64,000 nucleotides of DNA from positions 62,001 through 126,000 of the forward strand of contig NZ_AUCT01000010.1 in the NCBI RefSeq assembly GCF_000429905.1, read 5' to 3'. The stretch is from Desulfatibacillum aliphaticivorans DSM 15576 (GTDB taxonomy: Bacteria; Desulfobacterota; Desulfobacteria; Desulfobacterales; Desulfatibacillaceae). A program made the translations under genes and the position numbers. The notes under the pieces are model-generated. The model ran no database searches. It had not been told where the DNA came from and worked only from the letters and a program-made list of their open reading frames with translations. Positions 40,448 to 48,470 of the stretch are shown here, piece by piece (position 1 is the stretch's first letter; each line of letters opens with the position of its first letter).

Positions 40448-41146
40448 ATGTGGGACCAACAACTGTTTAGTGTACGTATCAAGGAGCGGCGCCTTTCGCT
40501 TTCCATGACCCAAGAAGACTTGGCTAATTTGGTTGGTGTCTCGAAAACGACCATCCAGAATTATGAAGCAGGGGCTTCACCGAAAGCTGAATTTATAGCC
40601 TCCCTGTCAATGGCCCTGGACTGCGAGATAGCGTGGCTCCTAACAGGCGAAGGCCCCATGAAGCGCGGCGAGGCGGCGCCCGCGCCCAACCTGGACCCGG
40701 AAGGCGGCCTGGATCTGGACGAATTCGACTATCTGCCCATGACCCATGCGGAATTGGCGGCCGGGGACGGCCGGGTGGTGCTTGAGGAAGGCTATAAGAA
40801 CAGGTTCGCATTCAGGCGCGATTGGCTGCGGCGTGTTGGCCTTAACAAATCCCACGCCGTCTTGATGGTGGTTCGCGGCGACTCCATGCTGCCCACGCTC
40901 GAGGATCACGATACGGTCATCGTTGACCTCAAACGAACGCGCATTGACACCGGCCACATTTACGCGGTAAACATTGGCGACGATATGTTAAGCATAAAAA
41001 GGCTTGAGTCTCGCGGGGCAAGGGTTCGCGTCATCAGCGACAATAAAGAGCTTTACGAACCATACGAAATGAACTCAAGCGACATTCGCATCATCGGCCA
41101 GGTCGTCTGGTTTTCCCGCCAACTCGTTTGGAACAATAACGACTAA
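40448..41146 (+). CDS. CI/LexA-type phage repressor (XRE HTH plus S24 peptidase)
   Basis: The 232-residue protein has an N-terminal XRE HTH (MTQEDLANLVGVSKTTIQNY) and a C-terminal S24 domain with the catalytic serine in VRGDSMLPTL and lysine in LSIKRLE. This is the lambda-CI/LexA self-cleaving kind, so induction through RecA and the SOS response is likely, unlike Mu itself, whose Repc is a different protein cleared by ClpXP. The cleavage-site Ala-Gly pair is seen in HAELAAGDGR. The start lies after GTGGAGGCATG. Confidence 0.9.
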   Translation: MWDQQLFSVRIKERRLSLSMTQEDLANLVGVSKTTIQNYEAGASPKAEFIASLSMALDCEIAWLLTGEGPMKRGEAAPAPNLDPEGGLDLDEFDYLPMTHAELAAGDGRVVLEEGYKNRFAFRRDWLRRVGLNKSHAVLMVVRGDSMLPTLEDHDTVIVDLKRTRIDTGHIYAVNIGDDMLSIKRLESRGARVRVISDNKELYEPYEMNSSDIRIIGQVVWFSRQLVWNNND

Positions 41147-41163
41147 ATCCCATGGAGGGGAAA

Positions 41164-42003
41164 ATGAGAAAAATATCTATAGCCGCATTGATAATTGGTT
41201 TCTTTTTTTTCGCGGCTTGTTCTCCCGGGATGGATACGCCTATAAAAGCGTCTTCAGAAGAAGAACTTGAAAATTCCATAAAGAGCCTTTCAAAAAATAT
41301 TACCCAGGATGAAAAAAAGACTCTCATGGAGGCAATGTTTTTCCTTGCTATAAAGGACGAAGATATCTTTTCCCTTCTGACGCCAACAGATCCTGACAGC
41401 TACAATAAAAAGATGTACGGCCTCTGGGACGGAAAGACTCCGAACGAAATAATCAAAGAAGCAAACAAGGAGCGTTTGGATAGGAAAACCAAGGAACTGG
41501 ACAATATTCGTGGGGAAATCCATGAACTCAAATTGAAAAAGGTGATGCATGACGCGAACAAGCAGGAACTCGACAGTATAATAATTTCTAATGCGCGTTT
41601 TTATCACAGAGAAGGAATGCTTTTTAATCAACCAATTATTGAATTTGATATCGAAAATCTTTCAAGCATGTCTTTAGCCCGCATCTTTTGTCATGGGGTA
41701 GTATCCACCCCTGGCAGATCGGTCCCGTGGATTTCCGAAGATTTTAACCATCCTATTTCCGGCGGAATCGAACCCGGAGAAAAATTGCATTTGACGCTTG
41801 CCCCGAATATGTTCAGCGAATGGGGCGATAAGGATGCGGAAAACAGAACCGACACGATACTAACCGTGGAACTGGTCAACATTGAAGGCCCAGATGGAGA
41901 GAAGGTTGTTCCTCCCTTCAGTAATTACGATCAGAAACGGCTGGCTTCTCTTCTTGAAAACGAAAACACGTTACTGGAAGAAATTGAAAAGTTGTCCGTT
42001 TAA
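41164..42003 (+). CDS. Lysogenic lipoprotein (moron) next to the repressor
   Basis: ATG 41164 after GGAGGGG is preferred over ATG 41152. The 279-residue product has a signal peptide with lipobox FFFAACSPGM (cysteine near residue 19), then a helical part (LDRKTKELDNIRGEIHELK) and a C-terminal immunoglobulin-like beta region (PIIEFDIENLSSMSLARIF). It is transcribed with the repressor (17 bp gap), so probably expressed in the lysogen. AT-richer than neighbours, it looks like a moron that changes the host envelope or blocks superinfection. Family not recognised, though it has the look of DUF-type lipoproteins. Confidence 0.7.
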   Translation: MRKISIAALIIGFFFFAACSPGMDTPIKASSEEELENSIKSLSKNITQDEKKTLMEAMFFLAIKDEDIFSLLTPTDPDSYNKKMYGLWDGKTPNEIIKEANKERLDRKTKELDNIRGEIHELKLKKVMHDANKQELDSIIISNARFYHREGMLFNQPIIEFDIENLSSMSLARIFCHGVVSTPGRSVPWISEDFNHPISGGIEPGEKLHLTLAPNMFSEWGDKDAENRTDTILTVELVNIEGPDGEKVVPPFSNYDQKRLASLLENENTLLEEIEKLSV

Positions 42004-42031
42004 GTGGTTTTTAAAAGGCTTTGAAACCAAA

Positions 42032-42063
42032 AAGGCCAGGCGTCTGTTTTAACGCTTGGCCTT
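42032..42063 (+). terminator. Terminator after the lipoprotein gene
   Basis: AAGGCCAGGCGT pairs with ACGCTTGGCCTT (one G-T pair) around a T-rich loop. No long T run follows, so moderate confidence. Confidence 0.65.
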
Positions 42064-42097
42064 ATCAATAATGTCCCCGACTCAAAACTATTTCACA

Positions 42098-42293
42098 CGG
42101 TCCCAAATCAAATGCAATTCTAAGCCTTTTCCAGGATAATCAAAAGGCCAGTCCCAAACCGGCGCCCCTTTTAGACATCACTCAATCCAAACCGCCAAAT
42201 CCCCCGCCCCCCTTTGCTCTTCCCACCCATTCCCGCCAAATCCCGCCCATTCCCGCCTATCTTCCCCAGTCCCAAACCAAATGCTTCTCTTCA
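42098..42293 (-). other. Phage left end with three transposase-binding sites
   Basis: Reading inward from 42293 on the minus strand: TG, 15 bases, TTTGGGACTG (42276-42267), then the same core at 42158-42149 and TTTGGGACCG at 42107-42098, followed by GTGAAATAGTTTT. Three sites with wide unequal spacing mirror L1, L2, L3 of Mu. The stretch also has C-rich low-complexity repeats (TCCCGCC) at about 42190-42260. Confidence 0.85.
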
Positions 42294-42321
42294 GTATCGG
42301 CAGTCATTGGAGGGCGAAAAT
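42294..42321 (+). repeat. 28-bp direct repeat flanking the prophage, right copy
   Basis: Begins GTATCGGCAGTCA, ends GCGAAAAT; two substitutions relative to 4569-4596. It begins exactly after the terminal CA of the phage. Confidence 0.85.
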
Positions 42322-42357
42322 ATAGCCAAGGGAGCCAAGAGTAAAGAAAAGGAATAG
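42294..42357 (+). pseudogene. Displaced 3' end of the tyrosine integrase gene
   Basis: In frame, the bases from 42295 code for YRQSLEGENIAKGAKSKEKE then TAG at 42355-42357. The first nine codons match the C-terminal residues of the integrase ending at 4602, the rest are the tail that the prophage cut off. It lies about 100 bp from the 3' end of tRNA-Lys, the usual distance of an integrase gene from its attachment tRNA. Confidence 0.85.
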
Positions 42358-42403
42358 GATTTTGGGCAAAATTTCGGCAAAACTACGAAGGACTGACCTG
42401 CTA

Positions 42404-42440
42404 ACGAAAAAAAGGATCGGGATAACATCCCGATCCTTTA
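42404..42440 (-). terminator. Terminator of tRNA-Lys
   Basis: GGATCGGGA pairs with TCCCGATCC around a 5-base loop; on the minus strand it is followed by TTTTTTT. It lies 14 bp past the tRNA 3' end. Confidence 0.9.
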
Positions 42441-42453
42441 GGAATTTCTGAAG

Positions 42454-42527
<74 letters not shown>

Positions 42528-42565
42528 TTGTCGCGCCGGGCTTGACCTCCCCCGTGCGAAGGTGG

Positions 42566-42594
42566 TGAGTACCAGCCTCAGCCGGGTTTGTCAA
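42566..42594 (-). promoter_or_regulatory. Possible tRNA-Lys promoter
   Basis: A perfect TTGACA (42594-42589 on the minus strand) lies 17 bp from TACTCA (42571-42566), which is a poor -10. It is about 40-65 bp upstream of the tRNA 5' end. Confidence 0.4.
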
Positions 42595-42663
42595 TCGTCT
42601 TTTTCAAAAAAGTGCATTTTCCATTAGATTAACGTGAGCGGCTAATAACAACTTGGCCCCCTA

Positions 42664-43272
42664 TCATTTCGGCGGCGGCGGCGGAGGCGCTTCTTTTAAA
42701 ACGGACGCCGCAAAATCCGGTTCGCATTTCTTTTTAATGAAAGCAGCCAGCTTAAATGGATCCACTTCCAGGGAGATCGTCCCGCAATCCGGGCAGGCGG
42801 AAATTCTCCTGGCGGTCTCCACTCCTGGTGGAATGGTCATTCTTTCCTTCAAATGCCCCGGGCTGAAATAGAGGCCAAATATTAAAGGAAGCCTTCTGTT
42901 ATGAGGGGACTTCACTTTCAATGATCCAGGTGCAGCCTTGCTCTCTCCGCAACTGCGGCATGTTCCACTTTTTTCATACTCGCCCGTTCCTTCATCCGGG
43001 CGGGCAGATCTGGCGAACCTCCGGAAGTAATCCTTCACGGCTTTGGGATCGGAAGGGCAGAGAACCATCCCGCAGTTCAAGCAGCAAATGGCATTCGGAT
43101 AGATATTCAGTCCGGGAAAAAAGGGGATGTATTTCCACTTCCTGTTTTTCAGCCTGAAAATTAAAAAGTAAAATTTTAATTCAATTCCCGGTCCTAACTC
43201 GCCCAGGATGAACGAATCTTGCTGTTGGCATCTGGTGCAACGGGTTTCAGGATTCTCAAGCTGCTTTGATAA
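42664..43272 (-). pseudogene. Zinc-ribbon protein with no usual start codon
   Basis: The frame is open from 43272 to the stop at 42664 (about 203 codons), but no ATG, GTG or TTG occurs before TTG at 43080, deep inside the conserved part. The sequence holds paired cysteines: RCTRCQQQ at the beginning, CCLNCG in the middle, GTCRSCG and SACPDCG later, and ends in a proline run. The earliest codon after the upstream stop is TTA. So either the start is unusual (CTT or similar), or an upstream part was lost by mutation. A small membrane-protein frame ends just before it in the same phase. Family unknown; zinc binding is likely. Confidence 0.55.
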
Positions 43273-43392
43273 TTACCTTCTTTGAATTTGAGACGCCTCA
43301 TCATGCTTTCCCATATTCATAATGACGAGTATAATCGCAACCACGGCGGATAAGGCGAATAAAATGAATATGGCTAATACGGTCAAATACAT
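43273..43392 (-). CDS. 39-residue single-helix membrane protein
   Basis: A short frame starting at ATG 43392 (GGAGG directly before it; a TTG two codons later is better spaced). The product is almost all one hydrophobic helix (TVLAIFILFALSAVVAIILV) with a short polar tail. It ends with TAA at 43273-43275, in the same phase as the zinc-ribbon frame that follows, which lacks a start. It could be a true small protein or the 5' part of that gene split by a nonsense mutation. Confidence 0.45.
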   Translation of the reverse strand: MYLTVLAIFILFALSAVVAIILVIMNMGKHDEASQIQRR

Positions 43393-43429
43393 CCTCCATT
43401 TATGTTTTCTTCGGTCCCCTTTTTTTTAA

Positions 43430-43740
43430 GGTGCGGAGACCTCGCAACTACGGGGCGCGGAAACCGCGCAACTACAGGCAGGGCAAGCCCTGCGGCTACA
43501 ATACGCGAGGAGACCTCGCTGCTGCACCCGGGAAGACCCCGTAACTACAAGCGCGGGAACCGCGCAACTACGAAAAATGGTTTCGACTTGCTTTTTACGG
43601 CCGTCGACAACTCCGGCTTTGAAATAGTGAATAGGCCACACTAAATGTGCTTGCGCACCCTGGCAGGATACTGCTCTGCCAAGGCCACTCAACGAAAAAA
43701 TGCGGGGAGACCCCGCAACTACAAACCAGGGCAGGCGCGG
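43430..43740. repeat. Degenerate repeat cluster (GACCYCGCAACTAC type)
   Basis: In the gene-free stretch 43393-43764 units such as GGAGACCTCGCAACTAC, GGAAACCGCGCAACTAC, GAAGACCCCGTAACTAC and GGAACCGCGCAACTACG recur at irregular spacing, with a last copy (GGGGAGACCCCGCAACTAC) near 43706. Nothing coding is supported in this stretch. Confidence 0.75.
43647..43680 (+). repeat. Dispersed repeat, copy 1
   Basis: GTGCTTGCGCACCCTGGCAG, then GATACTGCTCTGCC. A second copy with CCCGGCAG is at 57021-57057. Arms GGCAG/CTGCC form a hairpin. Confidence 0.8.
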
Positions 43741-43764
43741 AGGCCTGCCCTATGAATCACCCGA

Positions 43765-44316
43765 TTAGAATTCCCGGGGTTTGCAGATGATCTCGCGGAT
43801 TTTCATATCAAAGACATGGGACTGGCCCGCCGGTTTGATCACCAGGGCCGAGTCCGCGCCGCGCCCCGAGCCTCCCACGGCAATGATGTCCGCGCCCGTG
43901 AGCGCGCCGCCGTCGGTCGCCATGATGCTTACTTCCACGGCCACCTTGGGGCCCTGGCCGAAGAGCTTGAGGGTGTCGGCCATAATCAGCACGGGGCACA
44001 GGCCTCCGCCGTACTTGTTCAGAAGGGAGCGCTCCACGCCGGACAGGGCGTGGGTGGCGGAAATCACCCGGACGCCTTTGCTTTCCAGGTCCTGCTTGAT
44101 TTCCTCTTTCATCACGGACACAAAGGGGGTGGTGAACCCACAGTGGTAGGTGACCGCCGTGATCTTCATGCCCTTGCAGATTTCCAGGGCTGCGTAGGCG
44201 GTGTCGCCCTTGCTGGAGGCCAGGACGATTTCGTTGACGCCCAATTCCTGGGCGCGCTTATAAGCTGCTTCCAGAGTCGCTTTTGTGTTTTCTTTTCCGG
44301 GTGCGTTGAAATACAT
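43765..44316 (-). CDS. Pyruvate kinase C-terminal-like (alpha/beta domain) protein
   Basis: The 183-residue protein starts after AAGGAGG and consists only of the domain that in pyruvate kinase is the C-terminal regulatory part (KATLEAAYKRAQELGVNEIV, ITAVTYHCGFTTPF, and SHVFDMKIREI). Stand-alone members are found in archaea and anaerobic bacteria with no known reaction. No catalytic barrel is present, so it is not a pyruvate kinase. It stands divergent to dinB with a 140-bp gap. Confidence 0.8.
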   Translation of the reverse strand: MYFNAPGKENTKATLEAAYKRAQELGVNEIVLASSKGDTAYAALEICKGMKITAVTYHCGFTTPFVSVMKEEIKQDLESKGVRVISATHALSGVERSLLNKYGGGLCPVLIMADTLKLFGQGPKVAVEVSIMATDGGALTGADIIAVGGSGRGADSALVIKPAGQSHVFDMKIREIICKPREF

Positions 44317-44456
44317 GATATAAACCTCCTTGCATTGACTTTGGGGTGCAACATCTTTTCAAGGACTATTTTAAAACCCTGTTTTTGTCAAAGCAATTGA
44401 CCTTGCCTTCCAAAAGATTAATATTGTTGGGAGAATTCAAGGTTGGGGAGACCTTC

Positions 44457-45647
44457 ATGACGGAAAACCTGATTATCCACGTAGACATGGACGCGTTTTA
44501 CGCCTCCGTGGAGCTCTTGGATAACCCGGAATTAAGGGGCCAATGCGTGATTGTGGGAGGAGCGAGCAATCGCGGCGTGGTATGCTCCGCCTCCTACGAG
44601 GCCAGAAAACTTGGCGTGCGTTCGGCCATGCCCATTGTCACGGCCAGGAAGCTCTGCCCAAAGGGCGTTTTTCTGCCGGTGAGGAGAGCCCGCTACCAGG
44701 AGATATCCCGCAAGGTTTTTGAAATCTTCCATCAATACACACCGCTTGTGGAGCCTATTTCCCTGGACGAGGCGTTCATGGACGTCACCTCCTCCACCCG
44801 TCTTTTCGGGTCCGGGGAGGAAATCGCCGCCAATATCCGCAGGCAGATAGAATCATCCCTGGGCATCACAGCTTCCGCAGGAATCGCCAAAAACAAGCTG
44901 GTCGCCAAGATCGCCTCGGACCTGTGCAAGCCCAACGGCCTGTTGGTCGTGCCTGCGGATAAAACCCAGGATTTTTTGGATCCCCTGCCCATATCCCGGT
45001 TGTGGGGCGTGGGGCCTGCTTCCCGAGACAAATTACGCAGTCTGGGCGTGAAGACGATTCACGACGTCAGAAAACTGACCCAGGAAATGCTTTCCGCCAA
45101 TTTCGGCAGGAACGGCGAAGTCATATACGCCTTCGCCCGAGGCATGGACGACCGCCCCGTGGAACCGCCGGGCGCGGCCAAGTCCATCGGACGGGAGATC
45201 ACCTTTGACCATAACGTCTACACTCTGGAAGAGGCCTACAAGTGGATGCTCTTCCTTTCCGAAAGAGTGGCAAGGCGCATGCGCAAGGAGGAAGCCACAG
45301 GGCGGACTGTCAACATCAAGGTAAAATACGCCGACTTTGTCCAGGTCACCCGGTCTGTCACCCTGGAATCTCCTACTGACGATCCGGGAGAGATTTACAC
45401 ACACGCCAAAAAACTGCTACAAAAGACCCTGGTCGGCAGCAAAGCGGTCCGTCTTCTCGGCGTGACCTTGTCCCAACTGGTAACGCCCGGTCAGGCCTGG
45501 CAGCCCGGCTTATTTGACGATCCCACGGCATCGGAGAGAAAAAGGAAGCTGAACCAGGCCCTGGACGGCATATGGGACCGGTTCGGCTCCGGGACCGTGG
45601 AGCCGGCGGCCCTGGTTACCGACGTCGCCAAACACAATCTCAGGTAA
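44457..45647 (+). CDS. dinB: DNA polymerase IV (Y family)
   Basis: ATG 44457 follows GGGGAG; the longer frame from 44346 has no ribosome site. The 396-residue protein has the Y-family signature IIHVDMDAFYASVE with catalytic acidic residues, the second catalytic SLDEAFMDVT, a helix-hairpin-helix thumb (RLWGVGPASRDKLRSLGVKT) and the little finger domain. It makes error-prone translesion DNA synthesis. The extreme C-terminal beta-clamp motif QLVTPGQAWQPGLFD/DRF-like end is plausible. It is followed by prmA 6 bp away. Confidence 0.95.
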   Translation: MTENLIIHVDMDAFYASVELLDNPELRGQCVIVGGASNRGVVCSASYEARKLGVRSAMPIVTARKLCPKGVFLPVRRARYQEISRKVFEIFHQYTPLVEPISLDEAFMDVTSSTRLFGSGEEIAANIRRQIESSLGITASAGIAKNKLVAKIASDLCKPNGLLVVPADKTQDFLDPLPISRLWGVGPASRDKLRSLGVKTIHDVRKLTQEMLSANFGRNGEVIYAFARGMDDRPVEPPGAAKSIGREITFDHNVYTLEEAYKWMLFLSERVARRMRKEEATGRTVNIKVKYADFVQVTRSVTLESPTDDPGEIYTHAKKLLQKTLVGSKAVRLLGVTLSQLVTPGQAWQPGLFDDPTASERKRKLNQALDGIWDRFGSGTVEPAALVTDVAKHNLR

Positions 45648-45653
45648 TATTCT

Positions 45654-46586
45654 ATGCAATGGATGGAAATAAAAATCGTATTTGAAGCCGCTGAGCCGGA
45701 ACTGGCCCAGGAAATGGTCTCCTATCTGGTCATGGAGCACGGCGCGGAAGGCCTGGAAATGACGACGCCCGGCGAGACCGGCATGGTCCAGGACGGTTCG
45801 GGATCCAGCGTTCCGGACAGCAAGGAGCACAGCGTCACGGCTTTTTTGCCTTTGGACGATTTGTTCGAAGGGCGCAAAGCGGACTTGACCCGGGCCCTGG
45901 ACGACCTCAAGGGGTCGGTCCTGACGGATTATTCCGTCCACTTTTCGAAGCAGGACGACCAGCCCTGGGAAACCGCGTGGAAGGCCCATTTTCATCCCAT
46001 TGAAATCGGCGAATCCTTGGTTATCAAGCCCAGTTGGGAGGATTACGAAAACCCGGAAAAGCGCATGCTCATTGAGCTGGATCCTGGCATGGCCTTTGGT
46101 ACGGGAACCCATCCGACCACGGCCGTGTGTTTGGAAATGATCGAAACGGAATGCCTCAAAAAGGCGCCGGAACGGTTTCTGGACGTGGGTACGGGATCGG
46201 GCATTCTCATGATCGGGGCATACAAGCTGGGCGCCCGCAAGGTTTTCGGCTGCGACAACGACATGGACGCCCTGGAGGCGGCCGCCAAGAACCTCAAATG
46301 CAACCAGGTTCACGAAGGTGATTTCGGGTTATGGCTGGGGGATCTTCTGGCGGGAATTGTGGAAGGCGCCTTTGACATGGTTGCGGCCAATATCACGGCG
46401 GAAGCCAACGTAATGCTTATTCCCGGGCTCCCCCGGATTATGGCGCCGGGCTCGATTTTTATTGCTTCGGGAATCATGGCGGAGAAAAAGGATCTGGTGC
46501 TGGAAGCACTGGACGCTTGCCGTTTTTCCGTTGAAAGGGTACAAGAGACGGGCGGTTGGGTCGGCATTGCAGCACGGATGCCTTGA
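45654..46586 (+). CDS. prmA: Ribosomal protein L11 methyltransferase
   Basis: The 310-residue protein has the PrmA N-terminal substrate-binding domain and the class I methylase core: DPGMAFGTGTHPTT, then LDVGTGSGILMIGAYKLGA (AdoMet site), and VAANITAEANVML (the NI/L-type catalytic segment). It trimethylates L11 at lysines and the N-terminus. Probably co-transcribed with dinB (6-bp gap). Confidence 0.92.
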   Translation: MQWMEIKIVFEAAEPELAQEMVSYLVMEHGAEGLEMTTPGETGMVQDGSGSSVPDSKEHSVTAFLPLDDLFEGRKADLTRALDDLKGSVLTDYSVHFSKQDDQPWETAWKAHFHPIEIGESLVIKPSWEDYENPEKRMLIELDPGMAFGTGTHPTTAVCLEMIETECLKKAPERFLDVGTGSGILMIGAYKLGARKVFGCDNDMDALEAAAKNLKCNQVHEGDFGLWLGDLLAGIVEGAFDMVAANITAEANVMLIPGLPRIMAPGSIFIASGIMAEKKDLVLEALDACRFSVERVQETGGWVGIAARMP

Positions 46587-46718
46587 CAAATCGCCCATCT
46601 CCATTTTTATTGATAATAGGTGTCGGAACCAAATATAGCTGTTGTTCCGGGCCTCAAACTCAGACTGCGCAATCCTTAAAACCGTTTTTTTGAGGTTTGT
46701 GAACACGGGGGTGTATTT

Positions 46719-47261
46719 ATGTCCGAAATGCTGAAGCTCATCAAGGAAAGAAGAAGCGTACGTCGGTATCTGGACAAGGAAGTGGATGAAGCCATGCTGC
46801 AGCAGGTGCTGGAGTCTGTGCAATGGTCTCCTTCCTGGGCCAACACGCAGGTTTGGGAAATTGTGGTGGTCAAGAATCCTGAGATCAAGGAAAAGCTGGC
46901 GGCCACCTTGGGCAAGGGCAATCCCGCAGCCAAGGCCATGGTGGAAGCGCCCCTGGTTCTGGTGGTTTGCGGCAAGAAAAACGCCTCCGGTTTTTACAAG
47001 GATCAGGTCACGACCAAGTTCGGAGACTGGATGCTGTTCGACCTGGGCATTGCGACCCAAAGCCTTTGCCTGACGGCCAGAAGCCTGGGCCTGGGTACGG
47101 TGGTTGTGGGTCTGTTCGACCAGGACGCTGCGGGCAAGGTCGTGAATCTGCCCGACGGCATGGAGCTGGTGGCCATGGTTCCCATGGGGCATATCGCCAA
47201 GGATTCCGGCGCTCCCAAGCGCAAGGAAATCAGCGATTTCGTCCATCAGGACACCTTTTAA
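46719..47261 (+). CDS. Nitroreductase-family FMN oxidoreductase
   Basis: The 180-residue protein shows the family pattern: KERRSVRRYLDKEV at the start, SWANTQVWEIVVV, and the FMN-binding GTVVVGLFDQDAAG region. It uses NAD(P)H and FMN to reduce nitro groups, quinones or similar; the true substrate is unknown. It stands alone with its own leader. A GGGGGTG ribosome site lies before ATG. Confidence 0.88.
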   Translation: MSEMLKLIKERRSVRRYLDKEVDEAMLQQVLESVQWSPSWANTQVWEIVVVKNPEIKEKLAATLGKGNPAAKAMVEAPLVLVVCGKKNASGFYKDQVTTKFGDWMLFDLGIATQSLCLTARSLGLGTVVVGLFDQDAAGKVVNLPDGMELVAMVPMGHIAKDSGAPKRKEISDFVHQDTF

Positions 47262-47350
47262 TCAGTAAACAGCGGAGGAAGCTCTGCGGGTATGCGTTTT
47301 TGCCGTCCGGAACTGTCCGATCATAGGTTGAAGCCAAGGGAGAATAGAGC

Positions 47351-48457
47351 ATGCCGATAAAACCCAGGGTATTGGCCGTCGACGACGAGGAGAGAAACCT
47401 CCGTCTCATGGAAGCCATGCTTTTGCCTATGGGCTATGAGTTTTTCAAAGCGCACAGCGGTGAAGAAGCGTTGGATATTGTTCGGGAAACGCCTCCCGAC
47501 GTGGTCTTATTGGATATTATGATGCCCGGCGTCAACGGCTTTGAGGTGGCTCGCCGCCTCAAAGCCAACGAAGACACCCGCATCATCCCCATCATCATGG
47601 TCACCGCCCTTAAAGAGGTGGACGACCGGGTAAAAGCCCTGGACGCGGGCGCAGACGATTTTCTCACCAAGCCCGTGGACAAGCTGGAATTGAAAGCCCG
47701 GGTAGCCAATTCCCTGAAAATCAAAGCCTATAACGACCATATGCGGTCGTACCAAAAGGACCTGGAAACCGAGATCGCCAAGCGGACCAGAGAGCTGGAA
47801 CTGGCCTACGAAAGGGTCAAGGACGCGTCTCTGGACACCATCCACCGCCTCAGCCGGGCTGCTGAATACAAGGACGAGCACACCGGCGACCACATTCAGC
47901 GCATGAGCCAGTACAGCGTGGCCATTGCCAAGGAAATCGGCCTGGGTCAGAAAATCCTGGAATCCATCCTGTACGCGGCGCCCATGCACGACATAGGCAA
48001 GATAGGCATTCCGGACCGGATTCTTTTAAAGCCCCGGCGCCTGGAGCCGGAAGAATGGGAAATCATGAAGCGCCACACGGTTATCGGCGCTCAAATCCTT
48101 CAGGGCTCGGACGTGGGATTTATCAAACTGGCGGAAGTCATTGCCATGACGCACCATGAAAGATGGGACGGCGCCGGCTATCCCAACGGGTTGTGCGAAA
48201 GGCAGATCCCCCTTGTGGGCAGAATCAGCGCCGTGGCGGACGTCTTTGACGCCCTGACCTCTCGGAGGCCCTATAAGGAGCCCATATCCGTGGAGGACTC
48301 CTTCGCTATTATCGCCGAAGGCAGAAGCCTGCGGTTCGATCCGGTGGTTGTGGACGCTTTCTTTTCCGCCAAGCCGGAAATTCTGGCCATCAAACGCAAG
48401 CATCCGGACACGAGCCCGAGCAAGCTGGTGGAGATGGCTGAACTGCCTTACACTTAG
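47351..48457 (+). CDS. Response regulator with HD-GYP phosphodiesterase
   Basis: The 368-residue protein has an N-terminal receiver domain (LAVDDEERNLRL, phosphorylated aspartate in VVLLDIMMPGVNG, lysine in TKPVD), a coiled-coil linker (about 120-165) and an HD-GYP domain with complete motifs HDIGKIGIPD and HHERWDGAGYP. It would degrade cyclic di-GMP when phosphorylated. The gene is the first of a two-component group with a GAF histidine kinase and a CheY-like receiver. Start ATG 47351 follows GGGAG. Confidence 0.95.
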   Translation: MPIKPRVLAVDDEERNLRLMEAMLLPMGYEFFKAHSGEEALDIVRETPPDVVLLDIMMPGVNGFEVARRLKANEDTRIIPIIMVTALKEVDDRVKALDAGADDFLTKPVDKLELKARVANSLKIKAYNDHMRSYQKDLETEIAKRTRELELAYERVKDASLDTIHRLSRAAEYKDEHTGDHIQRMSQYSVAIAKEIGLGQKILESILYAAPMHDIGKIGIPDRILLKPRRLEPEEWEIMKRHTVIGAQILQGSDVGFIKLAEVIAMTHHERWDGAGYPNGLCERQIPLVGRISAVADVFDALTSRRPYKEPISVEDSFAIIAEGRSLRFDPVVVDAFFSAKPEILAIKRKHPDTSPSKLVEMAELPYT

Positions 48458-48470
48458 TTTTTTTGATTAT

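Larger units (their letters stand above)
4597..42293. mobile_element. Complete transposable (Mu/B3-type) siphophage prophage, 37.7 kb
   Basis: Both termini read inward as 5'-TG, 15 bases, TTTGGGACTG, and each is followed by additional TTTGGGAC sites. Between them lie MuA and MuB homologues, Gam, gp16, Ner-like and CI-type regulators, lysis genes, Mu-like terminase, portal and head genes, and a non-contractile tail module. Early genes lie near window right and the phage right end at window left; nearly all genes are on the minus strand. All essential modules are uninterrupted, so it may be inducible. The absence of a sheath protein and a single tail-tube gene point to a B3/D3112-like siphovirus. 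Confidence 0.95.

Noticed and set aside
43430..43740. Possible CRISPR array
   Set aside because: Units are about 15 bp, degenerate and irregularly spaced, with no unique spacers of equal length.
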